Positions 43,083-53,335 of a DNA stretch of 64,000 nucleotides are shown here, piece after piece. The stretch is from Achromobacter sp. HZ34 (GTDB lineage: Bacteria; Pseudomonadota; Gammaproteobacteria; Burkholderiales; Burkholderiaceae_B). A model generated the notes under the pieces. It saw only the letters and a list, made by a program, of their open reading frames with translations, was not told the DNA's origin and searched no databases. The position numbers were made by a program, and so were the translations under genes. Numbering within the stretch: position 1 is the first letter of the stretch; each line of letters starts with the position of its first letter. The stretch is from contig NZ_NJIX01000003.1 in the NCBI RefSeq assembly GCF_002209485.1, forward strand, positions 62,001 to 126,000. The letters are read 5' to 3'.

Positions 43083-43384
43083 GCGGGGACCTCCTGCTAA
43101 TGCTATTTCACGCTGCATCGTATCGGCATATGCCGGCTCAATCAATGGTTCGCGCAATGTGTGCGATCCGCGCAAAAACACCACGGATCAGCACTGCGCA
43201 ACACGCATCGGACAATACACTGAAATACGCTGAGTCAGGCAAAAAAACCTGGAGGCCTTGTCATCGAATGGTGACATTACGTGCCACGGCAGGCGCAAAG
43301 GCGGCCCGGCCTCCGCGACACCGCTCGGAGACCCTGCAGCTGCTTACGAAAGGGCCCCGGATACCGACCCCTTCCCTGCTTCGC
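43083..43384. other. Intergenic region between barstar and maeB
   Basis: 302 bases. Besides the barstar promoter at its left end I see only a T-rich stretch near 43240-43255 on the minus strand. No convincing gene or hairpin. Confidence 0.4.
43117..43145 (-). promoter_or_regulatory. Promoter of the barstar gene
   Basis: Minus strand: -35 TTGATT (43140-43145), 17-base spacer, -10 TACGAT (43117-43122). Four of six bases match consensus in each hexamer. The AGGAGGT site and ATG follow about 35 bases downstream. Confidence 0.5.
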
Positions 43385-45685
43385 TCAGGCCGCCCTGGGC
43401 GCGCGGTTATTGGCATCCACCACCGTCAACGCCGTCATATTGACGATACGGCGCACGGTGGAACTGGACGTCAGGATGTGTACGGCCGCATTGCCTCCCA
43501 GCAGGAAGGGACCCACCGCGACGTTGCCGCCGGCGGTGGTCTTGAGCAGGTTGTAGGCGATGTTGCCGGAATCGACGTTGGGGCATACCAACAGATTGGC
43601 AATGCCCTTGAGCGTGGACGACGGCAGGATGCGCATGCGCAGTTCTTCATCCAGCGCGCAATCGCCGTGCATTTCGCCGTCGACTTCCAGGTCCGGCGCC
43701 TGCTCGCGGATCAGGCGCAACGCTTCGCGCATCTTCTCACCGGACGAAGAACTACCCGAGCCGAAATTCGAACGCGACAGCAGCGCCACCTTGGGCGCCA
43801 GGCTCATGCGATCCATCTCGGCGGCGGCGGCGATGGTGTATTCGGCGATCTGTTCGGCGCTCGGTTCGTCGTTGATGTGCGTATCCACCAGCACCACGGT
43901 GCGCTCGGCCAGCAACAGGATGCTCATGGCCGCATAGGTCCTGGCGCCCGGCTTCTTGCCGATGACCTCGTCGACGAAACGCAAATGGTCGGCATAGGCG
44001 CCCACCGTACCGCAGATCATGCCGTCGGCATCGCCCAGGTGGACCATCATGGCGCCAATCAGCGTCAGGCGCCGGCGCATTTCCACGCGCGCCATTTCCT
44101 TGGTGATGCCGCGCCGGTTCATCAGGTCCCAGTACGTGGTCCAGTAGCGGTGGAAGCGCTCGTCGTATTCAGGGTTGGTAACTTCCACATCCTGGCCCAG
44201 GCGCAGGCGCAGGCCCAGCTTTTCGATACGCGCGGCCAGCACGGCCGGACGGCCCACCAGAATGGGGCGCGCCAGGCCTTCGTCGACCACCACCTGCACC
44301 GCGCGCAGCACGCGTTCGTCCTCGCCTTCGGTGAAGACGATGCGAACCTTGCCGCCGTCACGCACGTATTGCTTGGCAGCGGCGAACTGCGGCTTCATGA
44401 AGGCGCCGGAGTGGTACACGAACTGCTGCAACTGGGCGACGTAGGCGTCCATGTCGGTCAGCGGGCGGGTGGCCACGCCTTCTTCCATGGCAGCCTTGGC
44501 CACGGCCGGCGCGATGCGCACGATCAGGCGCGGATCGAAGGGCTTGGGAATGAAGTACTCGGCGCCGAAGCACAGATCGTATGTACCGTAGGCGGCAGCC
44601 ACGACTTCGCTCTGTTCTTCCTGCGCCAACGCGGCAATGGCGTACACCGCTGCCTTCTCCATGCCGCGGGTGATGGTCGTGGCGCCCACGTCCAGCGCGC
44701 CACGGAAGATGTAGGGGAAGCACAGGACGTTGTTGACCTGGTTCGGATAGTCCGAACGGCCGGTAGCCATGACGGCGTCGTCGCGCACGCTCTTGACCAC
44801 TTCGGGCAACACTTCCGGGGTCGGGTTGGCCAGGGCCAGGATCAGCGGCCGGGGCGCCATCTTGGCAACCATCTCGGCTTTCAGCACGCCGCCGGCCGAC
44901 AGGCCCAGGAACACGTCGGCGCCTTCGATGACTTCCGTCAGCTTGCGCAGGTCGGTCTTGCGCGCGAAGCGCTCCTTGTCCGGGTCCATCAGCTCGACGC
45001 GGCCTTCGTAGACCACGCCTTCGATGTCGGTGACCCAGATGTTTTCCAGCGGCAGGCCCAGGTCCACCATCAGGTCCAGGCAGGCCAGCGCGGCGGCGCC
45101 GGCGCCGGAGGCCACGACCTTGACGTGCTTGATGTCCTTGCCTACCACTTTCAAGCCGTTGATAAAGGCGGCGCTGACGGTGATGGCGGTGCCATGCTGG
45201 TCATCGTGGAAGACCGGGATCTTCATGCGTTCGCGCAACTTGCGCTCGACGGTGAAGCACTCGGGCGCCTTGATGTCTTCCAGGTTGATGCCACCGAAGG
45301 TGGCTTCCAGGCCGGCGATGATGGTGACCAGCTTGTCGGGATCGGTTTCGTTGATCTCGATGTCGAAGACGTCGATGCCGGCGAACTTCTTGAACAGTAC
45401 CGCCTTGCCTTCCATCACCGGCTTGGAGGCCAGCGCGCCGATATTGCCCAGCCCCAGCACGGCCGTGCCGTTGGTGATGACGCCGACCAGGTTGCCGCGG
45501 CTGGTGTAGCGCACGGCATTGACTGGGTCCGCGACGATCTCTTCACAGGCTGCCGCCACGCCGGGCGTGTAGGCCAGTGCCAGGTCGCGCTGGTTGGTCA
45601 GTTGTTTGGTGGGCGTTACCGAAATTTTGCCGGGGCGGCCCTGCTCGTGATATTCGAGCGCGGCCTTGCGTAGATTGGCGTCCAT
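43385..45685 (-). CDS. maeB: NADP-dependent malic enzyme, MaeB type (malic enzyme plus PTA-like domain)
   Basis: About 766 residues. N-terminal malic enzyme: [54 protein letters not shown] and [20 protein letters not shown]. The C-terminal 330 residues are a phosphotransacetylase-like domain ([34 protein letters not shown]). MaeB decarboxylates malate to pyruvate with NADP; the C-terminal domain is regulatory. The start at 45685 is chosen over 45748. Confidence 0.95.
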   Translation of the reverse strand: MDANLRKAALEYHEQGRPGKISVTPTKQLTNQRDLALAYTPGVAAACEEIVADPVNAVRYTSRGNLVGVITNGTAVLGLGNIGALASKPVMEGKAVLFKKFAGIDVFDIEINETDPDKLVTIIAGLEATFGGINLEDIKAPECFTVERKLRERMKIPVFHDDQHGTAITVSAAFINGLKVVGKDIKHVKVVASGAGAAALACLDLMVDLGLPLENIWVTDIEGVVYEGRVELMDPDKERFARKTDLRKLTEVIEGADVFLGLSAGGVLKAEMVAKMAPRPLILALANPTPEVLPEVVKSVRDDAVMATGRSDYPNQVNNVLCFPYIFRGALDVGATTITRGMEKAAVYAIAALAQEEQSEVVAAAYGTYDLCFGAEYFIPKPFDPRLIVRIAPAVAKAAMEEGVATRPLTDMDAYVAQLQQFVYHSGAFMKPQFAAAKQYVRDGGKVRIVFTEGEDERVLRAVQVVVDEGLARPILVGRPAVLAARIEKLGLRLRLGQDVEVTNPEYDERFHRYWTTYWDLMNRRGITKEMARVEMRRRLTLIGAMMVHLGDADGMICGTVGAYADHLRFVDEVIGKKPGARTYAAMSILLLAERTVVLVDTHINDEPSAEQIAEYTIAAAAEMDRMSLAPKVALLSRSNFGSGSSSSGEKMREALRLIREQAPDLEVDGEMHGDCALDEELRMRILPSSTLKGIANLLVCPNVDSGNIAYNLLKTTAGGNVAVGPFLLGGNAAVHILTSSSTVRRIVNMTALTVVDANNRAPRAA

Positions 45686-45844
45686 GATCGCTTTCAGTGT
45701 GGAAAAACTGGCAGCAATGTTACTCCCTGCCGTTGGAATTCGACTCAAAGTGTGTCAAATGCAGCGTGCGGCGGGGTGTGAGCGGGACGCATGCATAACG
45801 CATACCGCGTGGACCCCGGGGTCCAGGAAGCGAACGAAATCGCC

Positions 45845-46987
45845 TTACGGCAGCGGCGCGTCCGGGTATAACCCGGCGGGATCGAACGCATCCTTGATAT
45901 ACGCATCCAGGGCCCGCGCCTCGGCGGGATAGGCCGGGGGGGCGGCGCCCACGCCAGCCGCGTTGCCGCTGCCGCTGACGGGCGGCGTGATGGCTTGGAG
46001 CACCACGCTGTCTACCCAGGCCAGGGCGCCTTCGTGGCCCGCCAGCAAACCGGCGAGGTTGGCTTCGGCCGGTGGCGGGGGCGCCAATGCATCCAGGCGG
46101 TATCGGGCGGGCCACGCTGCCTGTGCACGGCACCATGCCGCACCGGCGCGCGTGGACAGCGTGTACAGGGCCGGGACGAGGGCCTGCCCCGTGCCGCTAC
46201 GCAAGGGGACGCCACCGCTGGCGCCGAAGGGTCCCAGCGTCTCCAGCGCGCCGTCCGCCAGCATCACGTCCGCGCTGACCAGGCCGGGAGGACATGCGCG
46301 GCCCGGACTTGCAGCCGCATGCGCGCGGCTGGCCAGCCAGGCGGCCACCGTCAGATCCGCCGGCAGCCCCGCGAACTGCGCCAGCCCTGCCTGCGCCAAC
46401 ATCGCCATCGTGACGCCCGGGGCCGCGCGCCACCGCGATGGCGTCGAAGACTGGCCCTCGTCCAGGCAGCGCAAGGTATTCAACGAGCGCGGATCCACCC
46501 ACAGGCACGGCCGCCCCGGCGCTTCGCCGCGCGTCCCCGCCAGGGCCATTGCCACGCCGTACTCGGCGCATAGCTCGCGTGCCAGGCGGACGTCGACGGT
46601 CGACAGCGGCGTCCACGACGCCTGGACCGACGGTGCGGATGAGGCGGAGGGGGCCGACGGCGCGTATGTGGCGGATGTGGAGGACGGGGCGGATGTGGAG
46701 GATGTGGAGGATGCGGCGGATGGGGCGGATGTGGAGGATGCGGCGGATGTGGAGGATGCGGCGGATGCGGCGGATGGGGCGGACGGGCCCGATTGGGGCG
46801 CCTGGAGCCCCCAATGATCCTGCGATGCCTGGGACGGACGGGATCCCTGCGGCGCAATGTCCCTGGCCGCAGGGTCCAGCACCTGCAATTCCCCCTCGCA
46901 GCCACGGCGTAACCGTCGTAAAAAAGCCGCCCAGGGCGTCTCCGGTGGCCGTCGACCCAAGAGAAATGCGCGGCGAGTGGTCTCCAT
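45845..46987 (-). CDS. FAD-binding oxidoreductase-like protein with a Ser/Ala/Pro repeat insert
   Basis: A 380-residue protein. The N-terminus [20 protein letters not shown] has a twin-arginine-like motif. Residues about 60-120 are a low-complexity Ser/Thr/Ala/Pro tract encoded by tandem repeats. The rest ([58 protein letters not shown]) looks like the FAD-binding (PCMH-type) domain of GlcE-like oxidoreductases. Substrate unknown. The frame is supported by protein similarity, since the repeat leaves all six frames open there. The repeat splits the fold's normal start, so the active site may be affected. Confidence 0.75.
   Translation of the reverse strand: METTRRAFLLGRRPPETPWAAFLRRLRRGCEGELQVLDPAARDIAPQGSRPSQASQDHWGLQAPQSGPSAPSAASAASSTSAASSTSAPSAASSTSSTSAPSSTSATYAPSAPSASSAPSVQASWTPLSTVDVRLARELCAEYGVAMALAGTRGEAPGRPCLWVDPRSLNTLRCLDEGQSSTPSRWRAAPGVTMAMLAQAGLAQFAGLPADLTVAAWLASRAHAAASPGRACPPGLVSADVMLADGALETLGPFGASGGVPLRSGTGQALVPALYTLSTRAGAAWCRAQAAWPARYRLDALAPPPPAEANLAGLLAGHEGALAWVDSVVLQAITPPVSGSGNAAGVGAAPPAYPAEARALDAYIKDAFDPAGLYPDAPLP
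46632..46786. repeat. Coding minisatellite of 9-bp-type units
   Basis: Repeated GTGGAGGAT, GCGGCGGAT and GTGGCGGAT words, mostly in steps of nine bases, so changes in copy number stay in frame. On the minus strand they encode the Ser/Thr/Ala/Pro tract of the FAD-binding protein. Confidence 0.85.
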
Positions 46988-47121
46988 ATGACTACAATTC
47001 CTCTTTTGGCTTAGGCTTAGACGATTTTTTTACTGCAGCGTGGAATATTGATTTTCCATTCCCGCGCGTCCACGACGCATAGCCGCTTCCGCCCCAGCCG
47101 CATCCCCTCACTGAGATCATC

Positions 47122-48300
47122 ATGCCCCGCCTTGCCTCCCGCACCCAGGACTTCCTGACTTTCCAGGTGGTCGAACTCTTCAAGCAGGCGCAGGCGCTGC
47201 AGGCGGCGGGTCGCGACATCATCAGCCTGGGCATCGGCGAACCGGACTTTACCGCGCCGCCCCAGGTGGTGGAAGCGCTGGAACGCGCCGCCCGCGCCGG
47301 CCTCAGCGGCTACACCGCACCGGCCGGCGTAGCCGCCCTGCGCGAAGCCATCGCCCACTATTACGAAACGGAATTCGGCGCCCGCGTCGATCCTTCGCGC
47401 GTCATCGTGACCAATGGCGCCTCGGGCGCCCTGGCCCTGGCCTGCGCTGCGCTGGTCAACCCCGGCGCCGGGGTGATGATGCCCGACCCCTCCTACCCGG
47501 CCAACAGCAATTTCGTCCTGGCCAGCGGCGGACGGCCACAACTGGTACCCAGCACGGCGGCCAAGCGCTACCAGCTGTCGGCGCAGGACGTGCGCGAGAA
47601 TTGGGCGGCACATACCCAGGGCGTGCTGATCGCCTCGCCCAGCAATCCCACCGGCACCTCGGTGGCGCCCGAAGAATTGGCGGAACTGCTGCGTGAAGTG
47701 CGCGAGCGCGACGGTTTTACCCTGATGGACGAGATCTACCTGGGCCTGTCCTACGAACAGGCGCCCCGCTCGGCGCTGACGCTGGATGACGACGTCATCG
47801 TCATCAACAGCTTCTCCAAGTACTTCACCATGACGGGTTGGCGCCTGGGCTGGCTGGTGGTGCCGCAGAACATGGTGAGCGTCGTGGAAAAAATGGCCGC
47901 CAGCCTGCACATCTGCGCGCCGACCCTGGCCCAGCATGCGGCGCTGGCCTGCTTCCTGCCCGATACGCTGAAGATCTACCAGCAGCGTCGCGAAGCCTTC
48001 CGCCAACGCCGCGACTTCCTGCTGCAGGCCTTCGCCGGCATGGGGCTGTCGGTGCCGGTCAAGCCGGACGGCGCCTTCTACATCTATGCGGATCTGGCCG
48101 ACCAGGGCCTGGACAGTGCGACGTTCTCGCACCGGCTGCTGCACGAAACCGGCGTGGCGGCCGTGCCGGGGCTGGACTTCGGCCCCGCTCACGGGCATCA
48201 CACCATGCGCTTCGCGTATACCACCGGCCTGGACCGCCTGGAGGAGGCAGCCACGCGCATCGGAACCTTCCTGGAAACGCTGCGCGACCCGGTACGTTGA
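47122..48300 (+). CDS. Class I/II pyridoxal-phosphate aminotransferase
   Basis: A 392-residue fold-type I aminotransferase. LGIGEPDFTAPPQVVEAL near residue 36, YTAPAGVAALREAIAHYY, SPSNPTGTS, DEIYLGLSYEQ and the PLP lysine in INSFSKYFTMTGWRLGW, with HTMRFAYTTGLDRL at the end. Family members act on aspartate, alanine or aromatic amino acids; the exact substrate is not clear. It is divergent from the FAD-binding gene, with 134 bases between. Confidence 0.9.
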   Translation: MPRLASRTQDFLTFQVVELFKQAQALQAAGRDIISLGIGEPDFTAPPQVVEALERAARAGLSGYTAPAGVAALREAIAHYYETEFGARVDPSRVIVTNGASGALALACAALVNPGAGVMMPDPSYPANSNFVLASGGRPQLVPSTAAKRYQLSAQDVRENWAAHTQGVLIASPSNPTGTSVAPEELAELLREVRERDGFTLMDEIYLGLSYEQAPRSALTLDDDVIVINSFSKYFTMTGWRLGWLVVPQNMVSVVEKMAASLHICAPTLAQHAALACFLPDTLKIYQQRREAFRQRRDFLLQAFAGMGLSVPVKPDGAFYIYADLADQGLDSATFSHRLLHETGVAAVPGLDFGPAHGHHTMRFAYTTGLDRLEEAATRIGTFLETLRDPVR

Positions 48301-48365
48301 ACCGGTCCCGCCTGGTAGCGAGACCGTGCCGCCCGCCTTGCTGACCCAGCCGGGCCAGGGACGGC

Positions 48366-49208
48366 TCAGTCGCGTGCCAGCGGGATGCCGGACGACACCG
48401 CCAGGCGGCGGCGCTCGGCCAGCACCTTGTCACCATAGCCGCCGTCGTTGGGGCCGCTGGCCCCCACGTAGCAGGCCAGGCCACCCGACACGGAACCGCG
48501 CCGGTCGATGCAGTCCTTGAGGATGCCGGCGCCGACACGAATGTTCGCCACCGGGTCCAGCGCGCCATTCTTGCTGCCCAGGGTATCGAACTTGGACCGG
48601 TGCACGCTGGTCATGACCTGCATCAGGCCCTGCGCCCCGACGCTGCTTTCCGCGAACGGGTTGTAGCGCGACTCGATGGCGATGACCGCCAGCAGCAGCA
48701 GGGGATCGACCTTCAATTCCCGCCCTACCCGGTACGAGGTATTGACCAGCACGCCGGTGGCGTCATAAGCCACCTTGTACTTGCGCGAAATGTAATTGCG
48801 CAGGGCTTCGACCTGTGCGCTGTTGGCCGTAATCTCCGGACGCGCCCGCGCGGGTGCCGGCGGATGCGGCATCGGCGTCAGATATCCCGTGGCATTGCTG
48901 CCGGTGGTATCGGGCACCGCCAAGGCCACCGCGGCCCCGGGATCGGTATCCAGGTCTCCGGGCAACAGGCCGTCCTGGTCGGAAGACGCACTGGGCGGAA
49001 TGGAACTTGGCGCAAGCGCCGTCAGCAAGGCTTTGTGCACCTGCAAGGCCTGGTCGCGCAGACCGGGCAAGGCAAATCCCATGCTTACCGTCACAATGAC
49101 CGCGATACCCAGGTAAACCGAGCAAATCCGCAGCCATTCGGCAAGATAGCGATGCACTCCTTGGGCCAGGTGTCGAAGCACGACACTGGCAGCTGACGCA
49201 TCGGGCAT
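48366..49208 (-). CDS. Membrane-anchored lytic transglycosylase (SLT domain)
   Basis: About 280 residues. One membrane helix near 27-47 (ICSVYLGIAVIVTVSMGF), a Pro/Ala-rich periplasmic linker, then an SLT domain with the catalytic Glu in IAIESRYNPFAESSVGAQGLMQVM (around residue 187). It should cleave peptidoglycan between MurNAc and GlcNAc, leaving an anhydro end. Start at 49208 is set by an AGGAGGT site. It converges on the aminotransferase gene. Confidence 0.88.
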   Translation of the reverse strand: MPDASAASVVLRHLAQGVHRYLAEWLRICSVYLGIAVIVTVSMGFALPGLRDQALQVHKALLTALAPSSIPPSASSDQDGLLPGDLDTDPGAAVALAVPDTTGSNATGYLTPMPHPPAPARARPEITANSAQVEALRNYISRKYKVAYDATGVLVNTSYRVGRELKVDPLLLLAVIAIESRYNPFAESSVGAQGLMQVMTSVHRSKFDTLGSKNGALDPVANIRVGAGILKDCIDRRGSVSGGLACYVGASGPNDGGYGDKVLAERRRLAVSSGIPLARD

Positions 49209-49340
49209 GGTGACCTCCTGCGTGATTGGAAAGGGAGGGATGTTAACCTTTATCGCCAGCTGCGTATGTAACCAAGCCTCTAATAGGTTTGCAACTTTGC
49301 GCAATTTAAGCTAACTCTCCTTCATCTTCCCTGGATTGCA

Positions 49341-50885
49341 GTGAAATACCGAGACCTTAGAGACTTCATCGCTCAACTCGAAGCACGGGGCGACCTGAAA
49401 CGTATCCAGACGGCGGTCTCGACGCGCCTGGAAATGACTGAAATCGGCGACCGCGTGCTGCGTGCGGGCGGTCCCGCGCTGTTGTTCGAAAACGCCCAGC
49501 ATGACGGCAAGCCGGCCGCCATGCCGGTGCTGACCAATCTGTTCGGTACCCCGCAACGCGTGGCCTGGGGCATGGGCGCGGCCAACGTCGCGGCCTTGCG
49601 CGAGGTTGGTGAACTGCTGGCGTCCCTGCGCGAGCCGGAAGCGCCCAAGGGATTGCGCGACGCCTTCGCCAAGGTATCCATGCTGAAGTCGGCGCTATGG
49701 GACATGAGTCCGAAGAACGTGCGCGGCGCCGCTTGCCAGGAAATCGTGCTGGAGGGCGACGACGTCGATCTGGCGCGCCTTCCGCTGCAGGCCTGCTGGC
49801 CCGGCGACGTGGCGCCGCTGCTGACCTGGGGCCTGGTGATCACGCGCGGCCCCAATGCCAAACGCCAGAATTTGGGCATCTACCGCCAGCAGCCCATCGG
49901 GCGCAACAAGCTGATCATGCGCTGGCTGTCGCACCGCGGCGGCGCGCTGGATTTCCGCGACCATGCGCAGGCGTATCCCGGCCAGCCCTTCCCCGTCGCG
50001 GTGGCGCTGGGCGCCGACCCCGCCACCATCCTGGGCGCGGTGACACCGGTGCCGGACACGCTGTCCGAATACCAATTCGCCGGCCTGCTGCGCGGTTCGC
50101 GCACGGAGGTTACCCAGGCCTTGGGCAGCAAGCTGTCCGTGCCGGCCTATGCCGAGATCGTGCTGGAAGGCCATCTGTTGCCGTCCACCGATCCGCGCGC
50201 GGTGGCGCCGGTGGTGCCCGAGGGCGTCAATCCGCCACCGGATACCGGCTATGAAATGGCGCTGGAAGGTCCCTATGGCGACCACACCGGTTACTACAAC
50301 GAGCGCGACTGGTTTCCGGTGTTTACCATCGACCGCATTACCATGCGGCGAAATCCCGTCTACCACTCGACCTACACCGGCAAGCCGCCCGATGAACCGG
50401 CCGTGCTGGGCGTGGCGCTGAATGAAGTCTTCGTGCCGCTGCTGCGGCGCCAGTTGCCGGAGATCGTCGATTTCTACCTGCCGCCGGAAGGCTGCAGCTA
50501 CCGGCTGGCGGTGGTATCCATCCGCAAGCAGTACCCGGGCCATGCCAAGCGGGTGATGTTCGGGCTATGGAGCATCTTGCGGCAGTTCATGTACACCAAG
50601 TTCATCGTGGTGGTGGATGAGGACATCGATCCGCGCGACTGGAAGGAAGTGGTGTGGGCGATGACCACCCGCATGGACCCCGTGCGCGACACCACCCTGG
50701 TGGAGCACACGCCCATCGACTACTTGGACTTCGCTTCGCCGGTGTCCGGCCTGGGCGGCAAGATGGGCCTGGACGCCACCAACAAGTGGCCGGGCGAGAC
50801 CCAACGAGAATGGGGCACGCCCATCGTCATGGACAAGGCGGTCAAGGACCGGGTGGATCAGATCTGGGGGGAGTTGGGGCTGTAG
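49341..50885 (+). CDS. ubiD: UbiD-family decarboxylase (4-hydroxy-3-polyprenylbenzoate decarboxylase)
   Basis: A 514-residue prenyl-FMN-dependent decarboxylase. It starts with a GTG ([20 protein letters not shown]). Landmarks: [66 protein letters not shown], and the C-terminal [21 protein letters not shown]. UbiD removes the carboxyl group in ubiquinone synthesis and needs UbiX, not seen here. Divergent from the transglycosylase with a 132-base gap. Confidence 0.95.
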   Translation: MKYRDLRDFIAQLEARGDLKRIQTAVSTRLEMTEIGDRVLRAGGPALLFENAQHDGKPAAMPVLTNLFGTPQRVAWGMGAANVAALREVGELLASLREPEAPKGLRDAFAKVSMLKSALWDMSPKNVRGAACQEIVLEGDDVDLARLPLQACWPGDVAPLLTWGLVITRGPNAKRQNLGIYRQQPIGRNKLIMRWLSHRGGALDFRDHAQAYPGQPFPVAVALGADPATILGAVTPVPDTLSEYQFAGLLRGSRTEVTQALGSKLSVPAYAEIVLEGHLLPSTDPRAVAPVVPEGVNPPPDTGYEMALEGPYGDHTGYYNERDWFPVFTIDRITMRRNPVYHSTYTGKPPDEPAVLGVALNEVFVPLLRRQLPEIVDFYLPPEGCSYRLAVVSIRKQYPGHAKRVMFGLWSILRQFMYTKFIVVVDEDIDPRDWKEVVWAMTTRMDPVRDTTLVEHTPIDYLDFASPVSGLGGKMGLDATNKWPGETQREWGTPIVMDKAVKDRVDQIWGELGL

Positions 50886-50961
50886 ATTCTCCGGCACGAC
50901 GACGCGGTGGGTCGGACCGAAACAGGCGTCCCCAGACGGGTGTGGCCCAAAGCGGTAGGAG

Positions 50962-50980
50962 TTTGGGGGGATCCCCCAAA
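50962..50980. terminator. Hairpin between ubiD and the YqjK-like gene
   Basis: TTTGGGGG and CCCCCAAA pair around GAT, followed by more A residues on the plus strand. It lies in the convergent gap. No strong T run on either strand, so it is at best a weak terminator. Confidence 0.4.
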
Positions 50981-51066
50981 AAAACGTCCATGTATGCGTC
51001 TCGCGATAGCGTCAAAGCCCCGCGAGCAACGTGACGCGGCGGCGCGACGGGCCACCTGGCGGCAGA

Positions 51067-51462
51067 TCAGCCGACGTGGCCGTCGCCGTCCTGCTTTTGA
51101 CGCCAGATACGCAAGGCCTGCCAGCCGATCAACGCCCCGGCCCCCAGCTTCAACAGCTTGGATTTCTTGCTGCCCTTCAACAGCAACGCGGACGCGCTGG
51201 ACAGCACCATGGGGTAACGCCGCAGCAGCGTGAAAGCCTGCATGGCGATCTTGCTGCTGTTTACACCACCCAGGCCACCGCCCCCGCCAACCAGCCCTTG
51301 CAGGCTGCTGGGCAGAATGCTGCGCACCATGTGCGACGGTGACAAGGCCACCCCGGCTTCGGCCAGGTTATGCAACAGCGCTTCGCGTTCGACGGCCGCC
51401 TTGGCGCGCAGCAGTTCCATGCGAACGGCGCGATCGATGGCGGGCGACAGTTTCTTGCTCAT
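51067..51462 (-). CDS. YqjK-like protein
   Basis: About 131 residues. A charged N-terminal helix region (RAVRMELLRAKAAVEREALLHNL) with a Gly-rich link (GLVGGGGGLGG) and a basic, hydrophobic C-terminal part (MVLSSASALLLKGSKKSKLLKLGAGALIGWQALRIW). It resembles the proteins found after YqjE in the YqjD-YqjE-YqjK arrangement. Function unknown. It lies 13 bases after the YqjE-like gene. Confidence 0.6.
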   Translation of the reverse strand: MSKKLSPAIDRAVRMELLRAKAAVEREALLHNLAEAGVALSPSHMVRSILPSSLQGLVGGGGGLGGVNSSKIAMQAFTLLRRYPMVLSSASALLLKGSKKSKLLKLGAGALIGWQALRIWRQKQDGDGHVG

Positions 51463-51475
51463 TTCGGCCCCCAAT

Positions 51476-51916
51476 TCAAATGCGGTCGCGCCGTGCCCGG
51501 CGTGCTTGCGCCGCGGCTTCTTCGGCGGCTTCCTCGGCCGCCGCCGCCGCGCGCACGCGGTCCAGCAGCTGCACGTCACGGCCCAGTTCTTCCAGCGTGG
51601 CGGCAAAAGGCGCCGGCCCATGCAGCAGATGGCGCCATACCACCGCCAGCAGGATCAGCCCCAGCACGGCATAGCCGCCCGCGAGCACACCCAGCGCCAT
51701 GTAACGCGAGTCCGTCGGCCAGAAATACACGGCGACCAATATGGAAAATACCAGCACGGCCAGCGTCAGGAACAGCAGGGCCGCGAAGGACATGCCCAGC
51801 AGGCTCAATAGCCGACCCTGTTCGGCACGGGCTTCAAGCGTCAGCAGCTCGAAACGCGTGCGGCCCAGCTCGACCAAACTGGAAGCGACGCCCAGCAAGG
51901 ATTTTCGAATAGCCAT
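51476..51916 (-). CDS. YqjE-like phage-holin-fold membrane protein
   Basis: A 146-residue protein with two membrane helices (FAALLFLTLAVLVFSILVAVYFW and ALGVLAGGYAVLGLILLAVVW), flanked by helical charged parts (LVELGRTRFELLTLEARAEQGRL and a long Ala/Glu C-terminus). The pattern is that of the putative holin superfamily (YqjE). In E. coli it is cotranscribed with YqjD. A role in stress or inner-membrane organisation is inferred. Confidence 0.75.
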   Translation of the reverse strand: MAIRKSLLGVASSLVELGRTRFELLTLEARAEQGRLLSLLGMSFAALLFLTLAVLVFSILVAVYFWPTDSRYMALGVLAGGYAVLGLILLAVVWRHLLHGPAPFAATLEELGRDVQLLDRVRAAAAAEEAAEEAAAQARRARRDRI

Positions 51917-52011
51917 GGAGGATCAGTTTGGAGCGGAAGAAGACGCGGCCGACGCTGCAAGCGCCGTGCCGCCCCTTCTGACCGCAGGGTGGAAAGCAGA
52001 CAGCGGAACGA

Positions 52012-52329
52012 TCAACGACGGCTGATCAACATGCCAATCAGCAGGCCGACGCCGCCGGCGATGCCGATGGCCTGCCAGGGATTGTCATGCACATAGTCGT
52101 CGGTGGCGCGGGCCGCCTTGCGGCTGCGTTCCAGCACGGCATCCTGCACGTCGTACAGCGTTTCGCGAGTGCGCTTCAAGGTCGCCAACGCACGTTCGCG
52201 CAGCTCGGCGGCCTTGTCGCCAGTGGTGGACGCCGCTTCGCGCAGCAGGTCTTCGGCGTCATTCAGGCTGGTCTTGACGTTATCGATCAGGGTTTCCTTG
52301 ACGGCATCCGGCGATTTTCTTGCGTTCAT
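52012..52329 (-). CDS. DUF883 membrane-anchored protein (YqjD/ElaB family)
   Basis: A 105-residue protein: long amphipathic helix (VKTSLNDAEDLLREAASTTGDKAAELRERALAT ... ) and a C-terminal membrane anchor ending NPWQAIGIAGGVGLLIGMLISRR, the DUF883 hallmark. YqjD/ElaB/YgaM proteins of E. coli bind ribosomes at the inner membrane in stationary phase. The start at 52329 has a TAAGGAGCGAACC site. It is the first gene of the trio, 95 bases ahead of the YqjE-like gene. Confidence 0.85.
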   Translation of the reverse strand: MNARKSPDAVKETLIDNVKTSLNDAEDLLREAASTTGDKAAELRERALATLKRTRETLYDVQDAVLERSRKAARATDDYVHDNPWQAIGIAGGVGLLIGMLISRR

Positions 52330-52460
52330 GGTTCGCTCCTTACGTTGCGTGTTACGTTTCCAAGACCAAACGATGATACCAGCGGGAATCGCCTTGTCTG
52401 TCCGTAGCATGATGCTTTTGCTACTGACTGCAACCGCAGCACCCGCCTGCCCTGATTCAC

Positions 52461-53228
52461 CTAATTCAATTTGGTGATCTCTACTGTCGACTTGATGCCC
52501 TGCTGGTCGATGTCCTGCTTCATCACCATGTTCTTCGCCGGGCAATACCAATCGGTGACCGTGGAATTGATGCCGGGGATGGGTATGGTCAGGCTCTTGA
52601 ACGTGGCCATGGTGGGATCGGAATTGCGCTGGTAGCTGACCGGAAAGCAGGTGTCCTTGCCCAGCGCGGTGTCCAGCGCCTGCTTGTTGCCTACCGTCTT
52701 CTGGCCGATATGCACCGTGGTGGAGGGCGAGCCGCCCACCGGCGCTTCCTTGCCGATGCGCAGGCGGAAGCTGGAACCGGGCAGCTTCTGGCCCGCGGCA
52801 AGCTTGCCGTCGTAGGCGAACAGCCCCAGCATGCGCAGGTCGAACTGGCCTTCGCTATTGGGCTTCTCGCCAGCGCTCTCATATTTGACGAAGGTTGCCT
52901 GGCCCGCCTTGACCGTCATCAAATAGTCCAGCTTGGACTTGCCCGGCGGCAGGCCGGCATAGGAAAACGTGGCTACGCCATTGACGCGGGCGCGGCAATT
53001 GTCGCCATTGGTCTTGCTGACTTCGCTGAACGCCAGGTCCGCCCCCAGAGCCAGGTTGCCCTTGCCGGTCAGCTGGACCACGCCGCCGTCGTGCATGAAG
53101 GGCGCATCGCACACACCCGCCTGCGCCGCGCCGGCGCCCAGGGACATTGCCAGGGCGGCGGCCGCCAGAATCTTGGAATCAGAAAACACCGTGGGAACCC
53201 CGCTATATGCTGTGCGCCGCTGCCTCAT
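52461..53228 (-). CDS. Secreted protein of unknown function
   Basis: A protein of about 255 residues with a signal peptide (KILAAAALAMSLGAGAAQAG, cleavage after AQA). The mature part has about five cysteines (GVCDAPF, GDNCRAR, KDTCFPV, DWYCPAK) suggesting periplasmic disulfides. A GTG at 53189 just before the signal peptide is an alternative start, giving about 242 residues. No family is recognised. It is divergent from cysG across an AT-rich gap with a 19-bp palindrome. Confidence 0.75.
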   Translation of the reverse strand: MRQRRTAYSGVPTVFSDSKILAAAALAMSLGAGAAQAGVCDAPFMHDGGVVQLTGKGNLALGADLAFSEVSKTNGDNCRARVNGVATFSYAGLPPGKSKLDYLMTVKAGQATFVKYESAGEKPNSEGQFDLRMLGLFAYDGKLAAGQKLPGSSFRLRIGKEAPVGGSPSTTVHIGQKTVGNKQALDTALGKDTCFPVSYQRNSDPTMATFKSLTIPIPGINSTVTDWYCPAKNMVMKQDIDQQGIKSTVEITKLN

Positions 53229-53335
53229 GGAGCGGCAATCAATGGCCGATACTACACCGTCCGGCTTTTCCTCTGACCGGCGTGGGCCGCCGGAAGTTTT
53301 ATTCCTTCCACCTATATTTTTTGCGCTTTTTATAC

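Noticed and set aside
42563-45673. A 1036-codon open frame on the plus strand opposite barstar and maeB
   Set aside because: Antisense to MaeB, which has full family motifs; composition is typical of a shadow frame.
46480-46905. A minus frame encoding a long His-Pro-Pro repeat, and plus frames with Met-Trp-Arg or Ala-Asp repeats
   Set aside because: All are alternate readings of the minisatellite; the frame with FAD-binding features is the one supported.
51476-51916. Prophage holin
   Set aside because: Although the fold is holin-like, the gene is in a YqjD/E/K context with no phage genes around.
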